Source of the DNA: Acidithiobacillus sp.
GTDB taxonomy: Bacteria > Pseudomonadota > Gammaproteobacteria > Acidithiobacillales > Acidithiobacillaceae
Direction of reading: 5' to 3'
DNA length: 50,476 nucleotides
Assembly (NCBI RefSeq): GCF_023255755.1
Contig: NZ_JAGDVS010000093.1
Coordinates: 1 to 50,476, forward strand
Of the stretch, positions 1-7,982 are shown in pieces (positions within the stretch are counted from its first letter, which is position 1; every line of letters begins with the position of its first letter). Under the pieces are notes generated by a model. It was not told the origin of the DNA. It saw only the letters and a program-made list of their open reading frames with translations, and made no database searches. A program made the position numbers and the translations under genes.

Positions 1-54
1 GCAGAGACACCGCATCGCGCTGGCTGCGCAGCCAGCGCGATGCGGTGTCTCTGC
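1..54. repeat. perfect 54-bp palindrome at the window edge
   Basis: Bases 1-27 are the exact reverse complement of bases 28-54, with no spacer and no mismatch. The right arm reads in frame into the glycolate oxidase GlcE C-terminus, so it is probably the genuine sequence. The left arm is probably a fold-back copy at a contig end. A genuine hairpin of this size inside coding sequence is less likely. Confidence 0.9.
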
Positions 55-227
55 GGCAACTGGCCGCGCAGTATGGCGGTCACGCCACGCTTTTCCGTGG
101 CGGCGCACGCGCGGCAGAGGTGTTTCAGCCCATGGCGCCGGCCATGCTGGCGCTGCAGCAGCGTCTCAAGGCCGCCTTTGACCCCCGCGCCATCCTTAAC
201 CCCGGCCGTTTGTACGCCACGCTCTGA
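3..227 (+). CDS. glcE: glycolate oxidase FAD-binding subunit GlcE, C-terminal fragment
   Basis: This is the last ~65-75 residues of a protein whose start lies outside the window. The tail contains the LFRGGARA stretch and ends FDPRAILNPGRLYATL, the usual C-terminal signature of GlcD/GlcE flavin oxidase subunits, where the 'DP..ILNPGR' block closes the FAD-linked oxidase domain. GlcE works with GlcD and GlcF to oxidise glycolate to glyoxylate, which in an autotroph recycles the product of Rubisco oxygenation. It is followed 9 bp downstream by glcF. The first ~8 codons fall in the left arm of the palindrome and may not be genuine. Confidence 0.8.
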   Translation, partial: RDTASRWLRSQRDAVSLRQLAAQYGGHATLFRGGARAAEVFQPMAPAMLALQQRLKAAFDPRAILNPGRLYATL

Positions 228-236
228 GGCCTGTTC

Positions 237-1493
237 ATGCAAACCCGCATTTCTCCCCGTTTTCAGGATGACCCGGCGATTGCCGAAGCCAACGCCATCC
301 TTCGCACCTGTGTGCACTGTGGCTTCTGTAACGCCACCTGCCCCACTTACCAGATTCTTGGTGACGAACTGGATGGCCCGCGCGGTCGTATCTACCTGAC
401 AAAAGAGTTCCTGGCCGGGACTCCCGCGACCAAACACAGCCTGCAGCATCTGGATCGCTGTCTCACCTGCCGTGCCTGCGAGACCACATGTCCTTCCGGC
501 GTGCGCTATGCGCGCCTGGCGGAAATAGGCCGCGAATACATGGAAGTGGAAATCGGTCGCCCGGCGCTGGAGCGCCTCGAGCGCCGGGCCCTGCGCGCCA
601 TCGTACCCTATCCCGAGCGTTTTCGTCTGCTGGTGCAGTTGGGCAATATATTCAAACCTCTGCTGCCCAAAGCGCTGGCGGAAAAAGTCCCGGCCTTGCC
701 GCAGACCCTGCTGACTACAGCCCGGCCCACAGTGCCCGCCACCCGCCGGGTCGTCGCCCTCGGCGGCTGTGTGCAAAGTGTGGTGGCTCCGGCCACCGAG
801 GCCGCTCTGGAACAGATTCTTGCCACCCTCGGCGTCGCCGTCGATGTGCCTGCCAGCGCTGGCTGCTGCGGAGCCCTCAGTCTGCATCTCAATGCCCATA
901 GTGAGGCCCACAAATACATGCGCCGCAACATCGATGCCTGGTGGCCTCTGATCGAGGCGGGCAGCGAAGCCATTCTGGTCAGTGCCAGCGGCTGCGGCAG
1001 CATGGTCAAGGATTACGGCGAAGCACTGCAACATGATCCCGACTACGCCGAAAAGGCAGCTCGTATTTCGGCCCTCGCCCGTGACCCCAGCGAATGGCTG
1101 ATCGGTTTCGTGGATGAAATCCCTTTTATTCCCGAATACCGTGGCACCGTAGCCTTTCATGCGCCCTGCACATTGCAGCATGCGCAGCGCGTGCAGGGCG
1201 TGGTAGAACAATTACTACAGCGTGCCGGTTATCACCTGACCGTCGTGCATGACCCCCATATCTGCTGCGGGTCTGCTGGCCCCTACGCTATCCTCCAGCC
1301 GGAATTATCCCGACAACTTCGCGGACAAAAGCTGGATGCGCTCCAGGCCGAGCAACCGGACTGTATCGCCACTGCCAACATCGGCTGCCAGATGCATCTA
1401 CAGGGCGGCACGGATGTCCCCGTTAAACATTGGCTGGAACTGGTGTTGACGGCGCTGGATTACTCTGCTCATGAGCCACATGTTGTTCCATAA
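237..1493 (+). CDS. glcF: glycolate oxidase iron-sulfur subunit GlcF
   Basis: A 418-aa protein of normal GlcF length. The N-terminal third carries two 4Fe-4S motifs, CVHCGFCNATCP and CLTCRACETTCP, as in bacterial-type ferredoxins. The rest holds two CCG-type cysteine-rich domains (GCCGALS near residue 205 and CCGSAGP near residue 342), typical of GlcF and heterodisulfide reductase-like subunits. It passes electrons from the GlcDE flavin centres to the quinone pool. The start follows glcE by 9 bp with a weak GAGG Shine-Dalgarno sequence. Glycolate salvage supports an autotrophic host. Confidence 0.93.
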   Translation: MQTRISPRFQDDPAIAEANAILRTCVHCGFCNATCPTYQILGDELDGPRGRIYLTKEFLAGTPATKHSLQHLDRCLTCRACETTCPSGVRYARLAEIGREYMEVEIGRPALERLERRALRAIVPYPERFRLLVQLGNIFKPLLPKALAEKVPALPQTLLTTARPTVPATRRVVALGGCVQSVVAPATEAALEQILATLGVAVDVPASAGCCGALSLHLNAHSEAHKYMRRNIDAWWPLIEAGSEAILVSASGCGSMVKDYGEALQHDPDYAEKAARISALARDPSEWLIGFVDEIPFIPEYRGTVAFHAPCTLQHAQRVQGVVEQLLQRAGYHLTVVHDPHICCGSAGPYAILQPELSRQLRGQKLDALQAEQPDCIATANIGCQMHLQGGTDVPVKHWLELVLTALDYSAHEPHVVP

Positions 1494-1547
1494 GACTGCT
1501 CACTGGTTCGAGCGCCCTTTGGAGCACAAACTCTTATGGTATTGGTG

Positions 1548-2876
1548 CTAAAATTGGTAAATCATCATTATCCGGTTGTACACAAAGGAATGCTGCCCTG
1601 ATCCAGGAAACAGCCCGGCCGCACCGCCATTGCCGACTTCCACCTGATCACGCAGGCACAACCCATTAAACATGCCCTGCGGAAAATAGCTCACATTAAA
1701 GTGGGTCCAGTTGCTGTTGCCGGAGAAATAGGTGGCGAATTGGGAGAAGCCGGCCGTAAGTTGCACCTGTTTATGCCAGAGCCAGTACGCCACACGCACC
1801 CGCCAGCCGTGACCGGGGCCGACGCCCACCAGGCCCTGAATCATGGAATCCACATAGAGCGGATCGGCAGTGTAACCGACGGTATAGGGCGAGATGATGG
1901 CACCGCCACCCAGGGCACGGGCATGGTGTAGGGTCGCATCATAGCCCCACCAGAGGCTGCCGTTGGGGAACTGGAAACCGGCTTTTACACCCCAGTTGGT
2001 GCTGTTCACACCTTGCCCTGGCTGGCCAAAGAGGGTGGTACCGGTGCGCGCAAAGGCATCGCCGGCCCCCCATTCCCTGGTGAACTGCGCATCCACAAAG
2101 GGCTTGAGGACGAAGGTGGTGGGCAGGGCGTAGTGGCCGCTCCAGTAGAACATATTGGCGAACTGGTCGAACTGATAAAACCAGGCAACGGTTTTAGCGC
2201 GCTGCGCGCGATATTGCGCGCCGAAGGCCACCACTCCGTTGGTGGGTGGGGTATTGGCGGGCAGCACATTGGGTCCACCATAGAGGGAGTCGCCTTCATA
2301 GTGGCCGGGATAATAGAGGTTGTCCCGATAGAACTGGCCGGTAGTGCGGTCTTTCCAGCGGAAAACCCGTAGCGCACTGAGTTGCAGGCCGCTGATGGGA
2401 TGGGCCTCCAGGGTCACGCCCTGATAGGTGACGGGAATCACCCGCCCACCGACCCGGTTCAGCCAGGGGGTATCCACCAACTGGTTGCCTGCCTTGGCGG
2501 TGACCCATTTGTCCTGATATTCCAGATAGGCCTGACCCATCGCATTGACGGAGGGACTGGTACCCATGAGGGTTTTGTCGATCCGGGCCGGATTGCTGGG
2601 CTGCGTGCCGAGTGCGTTGGCGGTGTAAAAACTGACGCCGACACGGAAGCCCGAGAGGAAGGGTGCGGTGACGATATTGATGCGTCCGGCCAGGGAGTAG
2701 GCATAAGCATTGACGGTGTTAGGCGTGCCATAAAGGCGGCTGAAGTAATAGGAACGGATTTGTCCGTCAATATGGCTTTTCGCAAAAAACTGCGAGAGTG
2801 TTTCGGCTTGGGCACTAGCGTTGAAGGCGCCAATCAAACTGGCTGCTGTTATCAGGTGAAGGATATTTTTCTGCAT
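1548..2876 (-). CDS. OprD-like outer membrane porin
   Basis: A 442-aa protein. The N-terminus is a clear signal peptide (MQKNILHLITAASLIGAFNASAQA, cleavage after AQA). The mature protein begins with a SHIDGQIRSYYF block like the N-terminal strand of OprD-family porins, is rich in alternating aromatic and glycine-containing beta strands, and ends in the C-terminal phenylalanine (IYQF) recognised by outer-membrane assembly. An AGGAG lies 8 nt before the ATG. It converges on glcF with about 54 bp between them. The substrate cannot be told; small organic acids are common for the family. It could be another 16-18-strand porin family. Confidence 0.75.
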   Translation of the reverse strand: MQKNILHLITAASLIGAFNASAQAETLSQFFAKSHIDGQIRSYYFSRLYGTPNTVNAYAYSLAGRINIVTAPFLSGFRVGVSFYTANALGTQPSNPARIDKTLMGTSPSVNAMGQAYLEYQDKWVTAKAGNQLVDTPWLNRVGGRVIPVTYQGVTLEAHPISGLQLSALRVFRWKDRTTGQFYRDNLYYPGHYEGDSLYGGPNVLPANTPPTNGVVAFGAQYRAQRAKTVAWFYQFDQFANMFYWSGHYALPTTFVLKPFVDAQFTREWGAGDAFARTGTTLFGQPGQGVNSTNWGVKAGFQFPNGSLWWGYDATLHHARALGGGAIISPYTVGYTADPLYVDSMIQGLVGVGPGHGWRVRVAYWLWHKQVQLTAGFSQFATYFSGNSNWTHFNVSYFPQGMFNGLCLRDQVEVGNGGAAGLFPGSGQHSFVYNRIMMIYQF

Positions 2877-3029
2877 GGAAATAGCTCCTGCGTATCGCGC
2901 ATGGTGGTTTTCATTGCGGTATTTGGAATATAACGCGGCATAAACAGCAGGGTCGCGGAGGGATACCTCACCCCAGCAAACCGGCGAACTGTTTACGCCG
3001 GGCGCCGAACGCCCTGGCGCAGACCCGCT

Positions 3030-3953
3030 TTATTTCAACATGTCACCCTTGGGGGGGTTATAGCCGGTCTCTTTGAACATGGCCTGACCCTGGGGGCTGG
3101 TCATGAAGTGGATAAAGGCCTTGCCCAGTTGGGGATCGGGCGCATCCACGGGTACCGCAGCATAGAAGACCAGGGGCTGGGTATGCACGGTCTTGGGTTT
3201 TCCGTCCACATTCAGGGTGAAGTGGACTTTGCTGTACCAGTCTTTGACCATGGCCGGATTGCTGAGATTGATCTGATCGGGCAGGGTGATATAAGGCAGA
3301 TGCAGGGATTTTACAGCGCTGAGATAACCCGATGAGGCGGCCATCTGGCCACTCTTGAGGCGGGAAAGTAATGATGCCTCCGTGAATATTTGCTGCGGGT
3401 TCTCGACCGGGCCGAGGACTTTGTTCACCAGATCCGGCTGGTGGTAATACTTTTCGGCCAGCATGAAGGTGAAGACGATATTTTGCCCTTGAGGATCGGT
3501 TTTGGGATCTGTGCGGCCGAAGACTACCCCTGGCTTCTGCAGGATTTCATACCAGGGCACTTTACCTTCTGCGGCTTCCTTAAAGTCTTTGGCGTAGGGG
3601 CTGTCGGGACTATAAGCGATGCACATGGCGGTACTGGCGACCGGATAGGCCTCCTTGACCAGACCGGCCTTTATCAGCACCTCTATGGGGCCAGGGGTGA
3701 TGGAGACAAAAACGTCGGTGCGCAGTTTGTGGGCGGCGATGAGTTGGGCGAGACCGTAAGCGCCTTGGCCCTCCCCCTGATATTGCACGTTATGGGCTTT
3801 GGCGAAGGTCGGCCCGAGATGCAGGTCCATGACCGCACCCATGGAGCCTGCGTAAGCGACATGCAGGTCTTTGGCCATGGCCTGGGGCGATAAACCCAGC
3901 AGGCTGGCGGCGACGATGAGTGCAAGGGAACTTTGATAGTGACAGTGTTTCAC
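3030..3953 (-). CDS. WtpA/ModA-like periplasmic oxyanion-binding protein (orphan)
   Basis: A 307-aa solute-binding protein. The GTG start (VKHCHYQSS...) is chosen because AGGAG lies about 9 nt upstream and it gives a clean signal peptide ending PQAMA; longer in-frame starts add a non-secretory leader. The mature part shows the AGSMGAV phosphate-like loop, a DVFVSITPGP block, and the GRTDPKTDPQGQN block that matches the GRsdPn.DP.GY motif of WtpA tungstate/molybdate-binding proteins. No permease or ATPase gene is adjacent, so it may serve another transporter, for example the modBC pair some 36 kb away. It is divergent from the AAA operon. Sulfate or another oxyanion cannot be excluded. Confidence 0.7.
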   Translation of the reverse strand: MKHCHYQSSLALIVAASLLGLSPQAMAKDLHVAYAGSMGAVMDLHLGPTFAKAHNVQYQGEGQGAYGLAQLIAAHKLRTDVFVSITPGPIEVLIKAGLVKEAYPVASTAMCIAYSPDSPYAKDFKEAAEGKVPWYEILQKPGVVFGRTDPKTDPQGQNIVFTFMLAEKYYHQPDLVNKVLGPVENPQQIFTEASLLSRLKSGQMAASSGYLSAVKSLHLPYITLPDQINLSNPAMVKDWYSKVHFTLNVDGKPKTVHTQPLVFYAAVPVDAPDPQLGKAFIHFMTSPQGQAMFKETGYNPPKGDMLK

Positions 3954-4060
3954 GGGCTCTACTCCTGTGGCTTGCGAAATATTCACTGGAATATACCGGC
4001 AAATATTTTTTGCTGTCAACAGGCTTTTTAAGCTGGTCATGCCCCGATGTGCCATGAATT

Positions 4061-4076
4061 TGGCATCTTTTTTGCT
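4061..4076 (+). promoter_or_regulatory. sigma54 (-24/-12) promoter of the AAA-Rieske operon
   Basis: TGGCATCTTTTTTGCT fits the TGGCAYRN4TTGCW consensus, with GG and GC at the invariant 12-bp offset. Transcription would start near 4087, about 75 bp before the TTG start of the AAA gene. No exact TGT-N10-ACA NifA site was found in the preceding ~150 bp, so the activator is uncertain. Confidence 0.75.
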
Positions 4077-4161
4077 GCATCTTCCACGCGGCCACATTAC
4101 CCACTTATTTGTTCGTTTTCTGACAATAATGTGTACTTATTGACATCCAAGGAGAGGCTTT

Positions 4162-5859
4162 TTGAAACTGCGGATACGGCGGGCGCAGGTCGAGGCGATG
4201 GTGCAGGAATTCCCGCATCTGGCGAGCTTGCGGGAACAGCTTCGTTTCGGGGATGTTGCTGAATTGTCTTTTCAGCAATTGACGCATTCTGAACTGGGTT
4301 TTCTCGCCACGCTGTATCAGGCAGGGGGACCGGAGTTGCATGCACAATCCGCCATATTATTTGCCCTGAAAAAATCCAGGCAGGGTAATGATCTGCGTTT
4401 CGGACCAGAGGATGATCTCGAACTATTATTGCCAGCGCTGGCCGGCCTGCTGATTGAAGACGCCATCCGGGGCTGGCTGTTCAGTATCAATGTGGATGGT
4501 AAGGCCCTGGCTTATGTCATCACCAGACTGGATTATGTGGCACCGGGAAATGACGAAACTGGCAAGATCGTCATGGAGCTGAAAGCGAATGCCAAGGGAG
4601 TCATTGCAAGCCTGACCATTCGTATTTCCGCGGGTGATATGGCAAATCGTTCGGTGAGGGAAATTCTCGCTGCAAAGGGATTTTTGAAAGAAACTCCGGA
4701 GTTGATTGCTGCCTACGACGAAGAAGTCTCCCGTTATTTCGAATGGCGTGGACATTATGGTGCACAGTATTCGGCGCTCGGGGTCGGTTTCTATGCCGAA
4801 GATCCCAGCGCGACACATCGGGATACCGACTGGTCACGAAAAGACGTGATCATTTTGTCGGCGGGAGAGGGCAGGGCGCGTCTGGTCAATGATGAGGGTA
4901 TTCTGACCGCCAGGGTCACAGCACTGGAAGTGACCGGGGATATTCTCGGCCCCTATTTGCGCAAAGCGGCAAAAAGCAATCGCTATAGCGCCGAAGAAGA
5001 GATGGGGCAATTCCGCTCTGTTATCGAGAATGGGTTGTTCACGAAAATCCCCGTGCATCCCTATTTATTCATGTTTCACCTGGAGCTTCATCATTATCTC
5101 TGGGTGCATGTCAGCGACATTGCGCCTTACGCTTACCAGCCCACATTGAAGCAAAAGCTGATTTTACCCGCTGAACAGACAGATCTTATTGATATTTTGA
5201 CTGCCGAGATGGATGTCCTGATGGACGATATCATCACCGGGAAATCCGGCGGGACGACAGTTCTTTGCGCCGGACCCGCCGGCGTAGGAAAAACGCTCAC
5301 CGCCGAGGTGTATTCTGAAATTATTCAGCGACCGCTGTATCGGGTGCATTCAGGACAACTCGGACTGAATGTGGCCAGTATGGAGACCGCGCTGAAGGAG
5401 ATACTGACCCGCGCCCAACGCTGGGGCGCCGTTATGCTGATTGATGAAGCGGATGTCTATATCAAGCGCCGGGACGACAATATGACGATGAACGCAGTGG
5501 TGGGCGTTTTTCTGCGGGTGCTGGAGTATTTTAATGGTTTGTTGTTTTTGACCACGAACCGGGTGGATGACATTGATGAAGCCATTGTCTCCCGTTGCAT
5601 TGCCCTGATTAAATACAATCCCCCGGATGGCAATGGACGCCGACAAATCTGGCAGGTGATGTGCGATCAGTTTTGTCTCGATATCTCCATGTCGGCCATT
5701 GACGAATTGGTGGATATTTTTCCTGCAGCCACTGGCAGGGATATTAAGGGACTGGCCAAACTGGTGGCCAAATTCTGTAAACAGAAACAGGTGCTGCCGA
5801 CTGTGGAGGTCTTTAAACGCTGTTCGGTATTTCGCGGGCTGGAACCAGCCGCTGCGTGA
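4162..5859 (+). CDS. AAA+ ATPase, first gene of a sigma54-driven operon
   Basis: A 565-aa protein with a TTG start placed 5-6 nt after AAGGAGAG. The N-terminal ~340 residues match no domain I recognise. The C-terminal third is a classical AAA module: Walker A GPAGVGKT (about residue 371), Walker B VMLIDEAD (about 425), sensor-1 region TTNR (about 461) and a following SRC arginine candidate. Such proteins remodel or unfold partner proteins. The next genes encode an unknown 104-aa protein and a Rieske ferredoxin, apparently co-transcribed. The promoter type suggests a nif-regulon role, perhaps protecting or loading a metalloprotein, but that is inference. Confidence 0.8.
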   Translation: MKLRIRRAQVEAMVQEFPHLASLREQLRFGDVAELSFQQLTHSELGFLATLYQAGGPELHAQSAILFALKKSRQGNDLRFGPEDDLELLLPALAGLLIEDAIRGWLFSINVDGKALAYVITRLDYVAPGNDETGKIVMELKANAKGVIASLTIRISAGDMANRSVREILAAKGFLKETPELIAAYDEEVSRYFEWRGHYGAQYSALGVGFYAEDPSATHRDTDWSRKDVIILSAGEGRARLVNDEGILTARVTALEVTGDILGPYLRKAAKSNRYSAEEEMGQFRSVIENGLFTKIPVHPYLFMFHLELHHYLWVHVSDIAPYAYQPTLKQKLILPAEQTDLIDILTAEMDVLMDDIITGKSGGTTVLCAGPAGVGKTLTAEVYSEIIQRPLYRVHSGQLGLNVASMETALKEILTRAQRWGAVMLIDEADVYIKRRDDNMTMNAVVGVFLRVLEYFNGLLFLTTNRVDDIDEAIVSRCIALIKYNPPDGNGRRQIWQVMCDQFCLDISMSAIDELVDIFPAATGRDIKGLAKLVAKFCKQKQVLPTVEVFKRCSVFRGLEPAAA

Positions 5860-5901
5860 CCTTGGAGATACGAGTTTTTAATGCGATATGGAGAAATGAA
5901 T

Positions 5902-6216
5902 ATGCGTACAATCATTACCCTGGCAGGCCAGGATGTGGGATTGGTGAGCGAAAACGATATGGCCCTCGCCATACAGGCGGCTGAGGAGGTCTTCGCGCAG
6001 CATGGGGCTGACCCTATGGCTTGCGAAGTGGCCAATCAAAAGCAGTATAGTGATGCGGAAATTACCAGGGATGAAGCGTTATTGTGCGCCATCTGGGAAG
6101 AAGCCAATTATGCCGCCTGGCACAAAGCCACTATTGGCTGGATGAGTCGGGATATTGATCTTTACATGATGGTGCGAAGTGCTGCAGCGGATGTCATGGA
6201 TGCCATATCAGCATAA
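5902..6216 (+). CDS. hypothetical protein between AAA ATPase and Rieske ferredoxin
   Basis: A 104-aa acidic soluble protein that I do not recognise. The ATG (MRTIITLAGQDVG) is preferred because GGAG lies 8 nt upstream; in-frame ATGs at 5881 and 5896 are possible but worse placed. It has no signal peptide or membrane segment and only two cysteines. It is rich in Ala, Glu, Trp and Met and is probably helical. It lies 42 bp after the AAA gene and 38 bp before the Rieske gene, so it is likely co-transcribed and may be their partner or substrate. Confidence 0.7.
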   Translation: MRTIITLAGQDVGLVSENDMALAIQAAEEVFAQHGADPMACEVANQKQYSDAEITRDEALLCAIWEEANYAAWHKATIGWMSRDIDLYMMVRSAAADVMDAISA

Positions 6217-6254
6217 TATATTGTGTGTTTTCTGGATTAAAAAGGAGTTTCACC

Positions 6255-6584
6255 ATGTTTGGTAAAGCCTGTGATTTTAACGAGCTGCGACAAGGAAAAT
6301 ATGAAGTGGCGGTGGTTAACCGGATACTGCTCGTGATTGTGTGGCCCATCCGGGGTGAACCCCGGGCTTTTCATGGGATGTGTCCCCACGCCAATGAACC
6401 ACTAGCCGATGCCCGCTTCGATGGGGAGACCCTGACTTGTGCACACCATGATTGGGCATTCAGCAGTGAAACAGGCGCATGCATCAAGGGCCAGCCCTGT
6501 ACCCTCAGGGAGTTTTCGCTAAAGATTGAAAATGACGAAGTGCTAGTGGATACCGGTGATTTTGCGCCCAATGGACCCCGCTAA
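6255..6584 (+). CDS. Rieske-type [2Fe-2S] ferredoxin
   Basis: A 109-aa protein with the Rieske ligand pair: CPH at residues 43-45 and CAHH at 62-65 (C-x-H...C-x2-H), followed by the W-x-F of small soluble Rieske ferredoxins. It lacks a membrane anchor or Tat signal, so it is cytoplasmic, like the ferredoxin components of dioxygenases or NirD-type proteins. The ATG is chosen for the AAGGAG 8 nt upstream rather than an earlier in-frame ATG with no ribosome site. Last gene of the AAA operon; it converges with the 77-aa gene 20 bp further on. No oxygenase partner is visible, so its redox partner is unknown. Confidence 0.88.
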   Translation: MFGKACDFNELRQGKYEVAVVNRILLVIVWPIRGEPRAFHGMCPHANEPLADARFDGETLTCAHHDWAFSSETGACIKGQPCTLREFSLKIENDEVLVDTGDFAPNGPR

Positions 6585-6604
6585 AGCCACTGGCAAATTC
6601 TGAA

Positions 6605-6838
6605 CTAAAACCCGTCTCTCTTGCTTCCCCAGGGATGAGAGCCGGGAACCACTTCCGCTTTGATTCCGGCTTTTTCAACATCGGTGAGGGTTTTATAGAG
6701 GGTCGATTCATGGGCTAATATGCTGCCCTGCATTACTGCGACATAGCGTGCCGGCAGGTCGACATCGCAAACGTAACCGCCTCCCGGGTCCTCAACGCTG
6801 CGTAAATTGCCATCCCAATCCATGAAAAAGCCACTCAT
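6605..6838 (-). CDS. hypothetical 77-aa protein at the end of the nifUSVW operon
   Basis: A short soluble protein (MSGFFMDWDGN...) that I do not recognise. AGGA lies 8 nt before the ATG. It contains a single Cys, several Gly/Asp turns and no membrane segment. It is the last gene of the minus-strand run that begins at iscA-nifU and lies 59 bp after the FmdB gene. No terminator is obvious in the 20 bp that separate it from the convergent Rieske gene. Confidence 0.65.
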   Translation of the reverse strand: MSGFFMDWDGNLRSVEDPGGGYVCDVDLPARYVAVMQGSILAHESTLYKTLTDVEKAGIKAEVVPGSHPWGSKRDGF

Positions 6839-6897
6839 GATAAATCCTCGCTGGTGTTGTTCCAAAAGTCGGTGGGGGTGAAAGAATGCCTGCCGAG

Positions 6898-7128
6898 TCA
6901 GCGTGATTTGCGCTCGGCGGGCGAAAAATTGCTCAAGTGCCCCTCTTTCGCGGCTTGCGCACGACCACGCGCCATCAGTCCGGCACTGCGACCAGGTGCG
7001 GCCACCCGCGAAAGTTGTTTTTCCAGGTGTTGGCTGCCGCATTGCGGGCAGTTTGGGATATTTGAGCCCATGACCAGTAATTCAAAGTCGGCGTCGCAAT
7101 CGCAACAATGGTAATCGAAGATAGGCAT
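6898..7128 (-). CDS. FmdB-family zinc-ribbon protein
   Basis: A 76-aa protein starting MPIFDYHC, the hallmark beginning of the FmdB/CxxC_CxxC_SSSS regulatory family. It has two CxxC pairs (CDC near residue 9-11 and CPQC near 32-35) that probably bind zinc. The C-terminal half is basic and of low complexity. FmdB-like ribbons were first linked to expression of formamidase and molybdenum enzymes; the biochemical role is not settled. It lies 68 bp after the rhodanese-ankyrin gene in the nif operon. Confidence 0.8.
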   Translation of the reverse strand: MPIFDYHCCDCDADFELLVMGSNIPNCPQCGSQHLEKQLSRVAAPGRSAGLMARGRAQAAKEGHLSNFSPAERKSR

Positions 7129-7196
7129 TATTGTTCCTTTGTCAGGTTATGGCCAAAACGGCATCTGTTACCCGGTACAGCAATAATGATGCCTGT

Positions 7197-7982
7197 TCAG
7201 GTGGCGGCTTTTACCCGCCTCGGTGTTTCGCGCAACAAATTCAGACATTCCAGATTGGCGACCATATCCAGTGCAGTGAAATCATCGAACGAAAGGAGCC
7301 TCCGGTCCGCACCGAATGCCAGCAAACGCTCCACTACCGTCGTCTTGCCAGCGGATGCAGCATACATCAGGCAAGTGGCGCCGTTGTCATTCTGGTGGTT
7401 GAGGTTGGCGCCAACCGCGACCAGCAGGTCCACTGTGTCAAGATTCTCACTGACACAAGCGAACCAGAGGGCCTGATTGCCATCGTTGTTGCGCTGGTGC
7501 GGGTCGGCACCGGCGGCGAGCAGTTCAGCCACCCGTTCAGGATGGCCTTCACCGGCAGCGCGCATCAAGGGCGTCACCCCGTCGCGGGTGCATGCGTGGA
7601 TGTCTGCGGCGGGAAACCCCTGCGCCGTCAGCCAGCATTGCAGCGCCTCGGTAAGCTGCGGATTTGCGGGCGTATGCACCTTGCACCAGGCTTCGTAACC
7701 GCCATCCAGACTATATACCTCCGCAAAACCAAAATCGGCAAAGAGTTGGGCACGCATCTGGCTGGCGTTGCCATGGTAGCAATAGATCAGCACGGGACGA
7801 TGTTTGGCCATGTTCAGCACATAGTCATCGGCGTTGTAATCGCCCAGGGGAGAAGCTCCGGCAATATGTCCGGCCCGGAAGTCGCTGGGATGGCGGCAAT
7901 CCAGTAACACGGTGTTGTCCTGCCTTTGCAGGAGTTCGCGGGCCTTATGCACATCAATACGCTGAAAGGAGCGGGTATTCAT
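7197..7982 (-). CDS. rhodanese-ankyrin repeat fusion protein
   Basis: A 261-aa two-domain protein. Residues ~8-105 form a single rhodanese (sulfurtransferase) domain of GlpE type: LLDCRHPSDFRAGHIAGA and the catalytic loop CYHGNAS with its active cysteine. Residues ~130-255 contain about four ankyrin repeats (DGVTPLMRAAGEGH, DGNQALWFACVSEN, NGATCLMYAASAG). The reaction would be persulfide transfer; the ankyrins would dock it to a protein partner. Its ATG overlaps the stop of the nitroreductase-like gene (ATGA), so translation is coupled. In this setting a sulfur-delivery role for cluster assembly is plausible but inferred. Confidence 0.88.
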   Translation of the reverse strand: MNTRSFQRIDVHKARELLQRQDNTVLLDCRHPSDFRAGHIAGASPLGDYNADDYVLNMAKHRPVLIYCYHGNASQMRAQLFADFGFAEVYSLDGGYEAWCKVHTPANPQLTEALQCWLTAQGFPAADIHACTRDGVTPLMRAAGEGHPERVAELLAAGADPHQRNNDGNQALWFACVSENLDTVDLLVAVGANLNHQNDNGATCLMYAASAGKTTVVERLLAFGADRRLLSFDDFTALDMVANLECLNLLRETPRRVKAAT

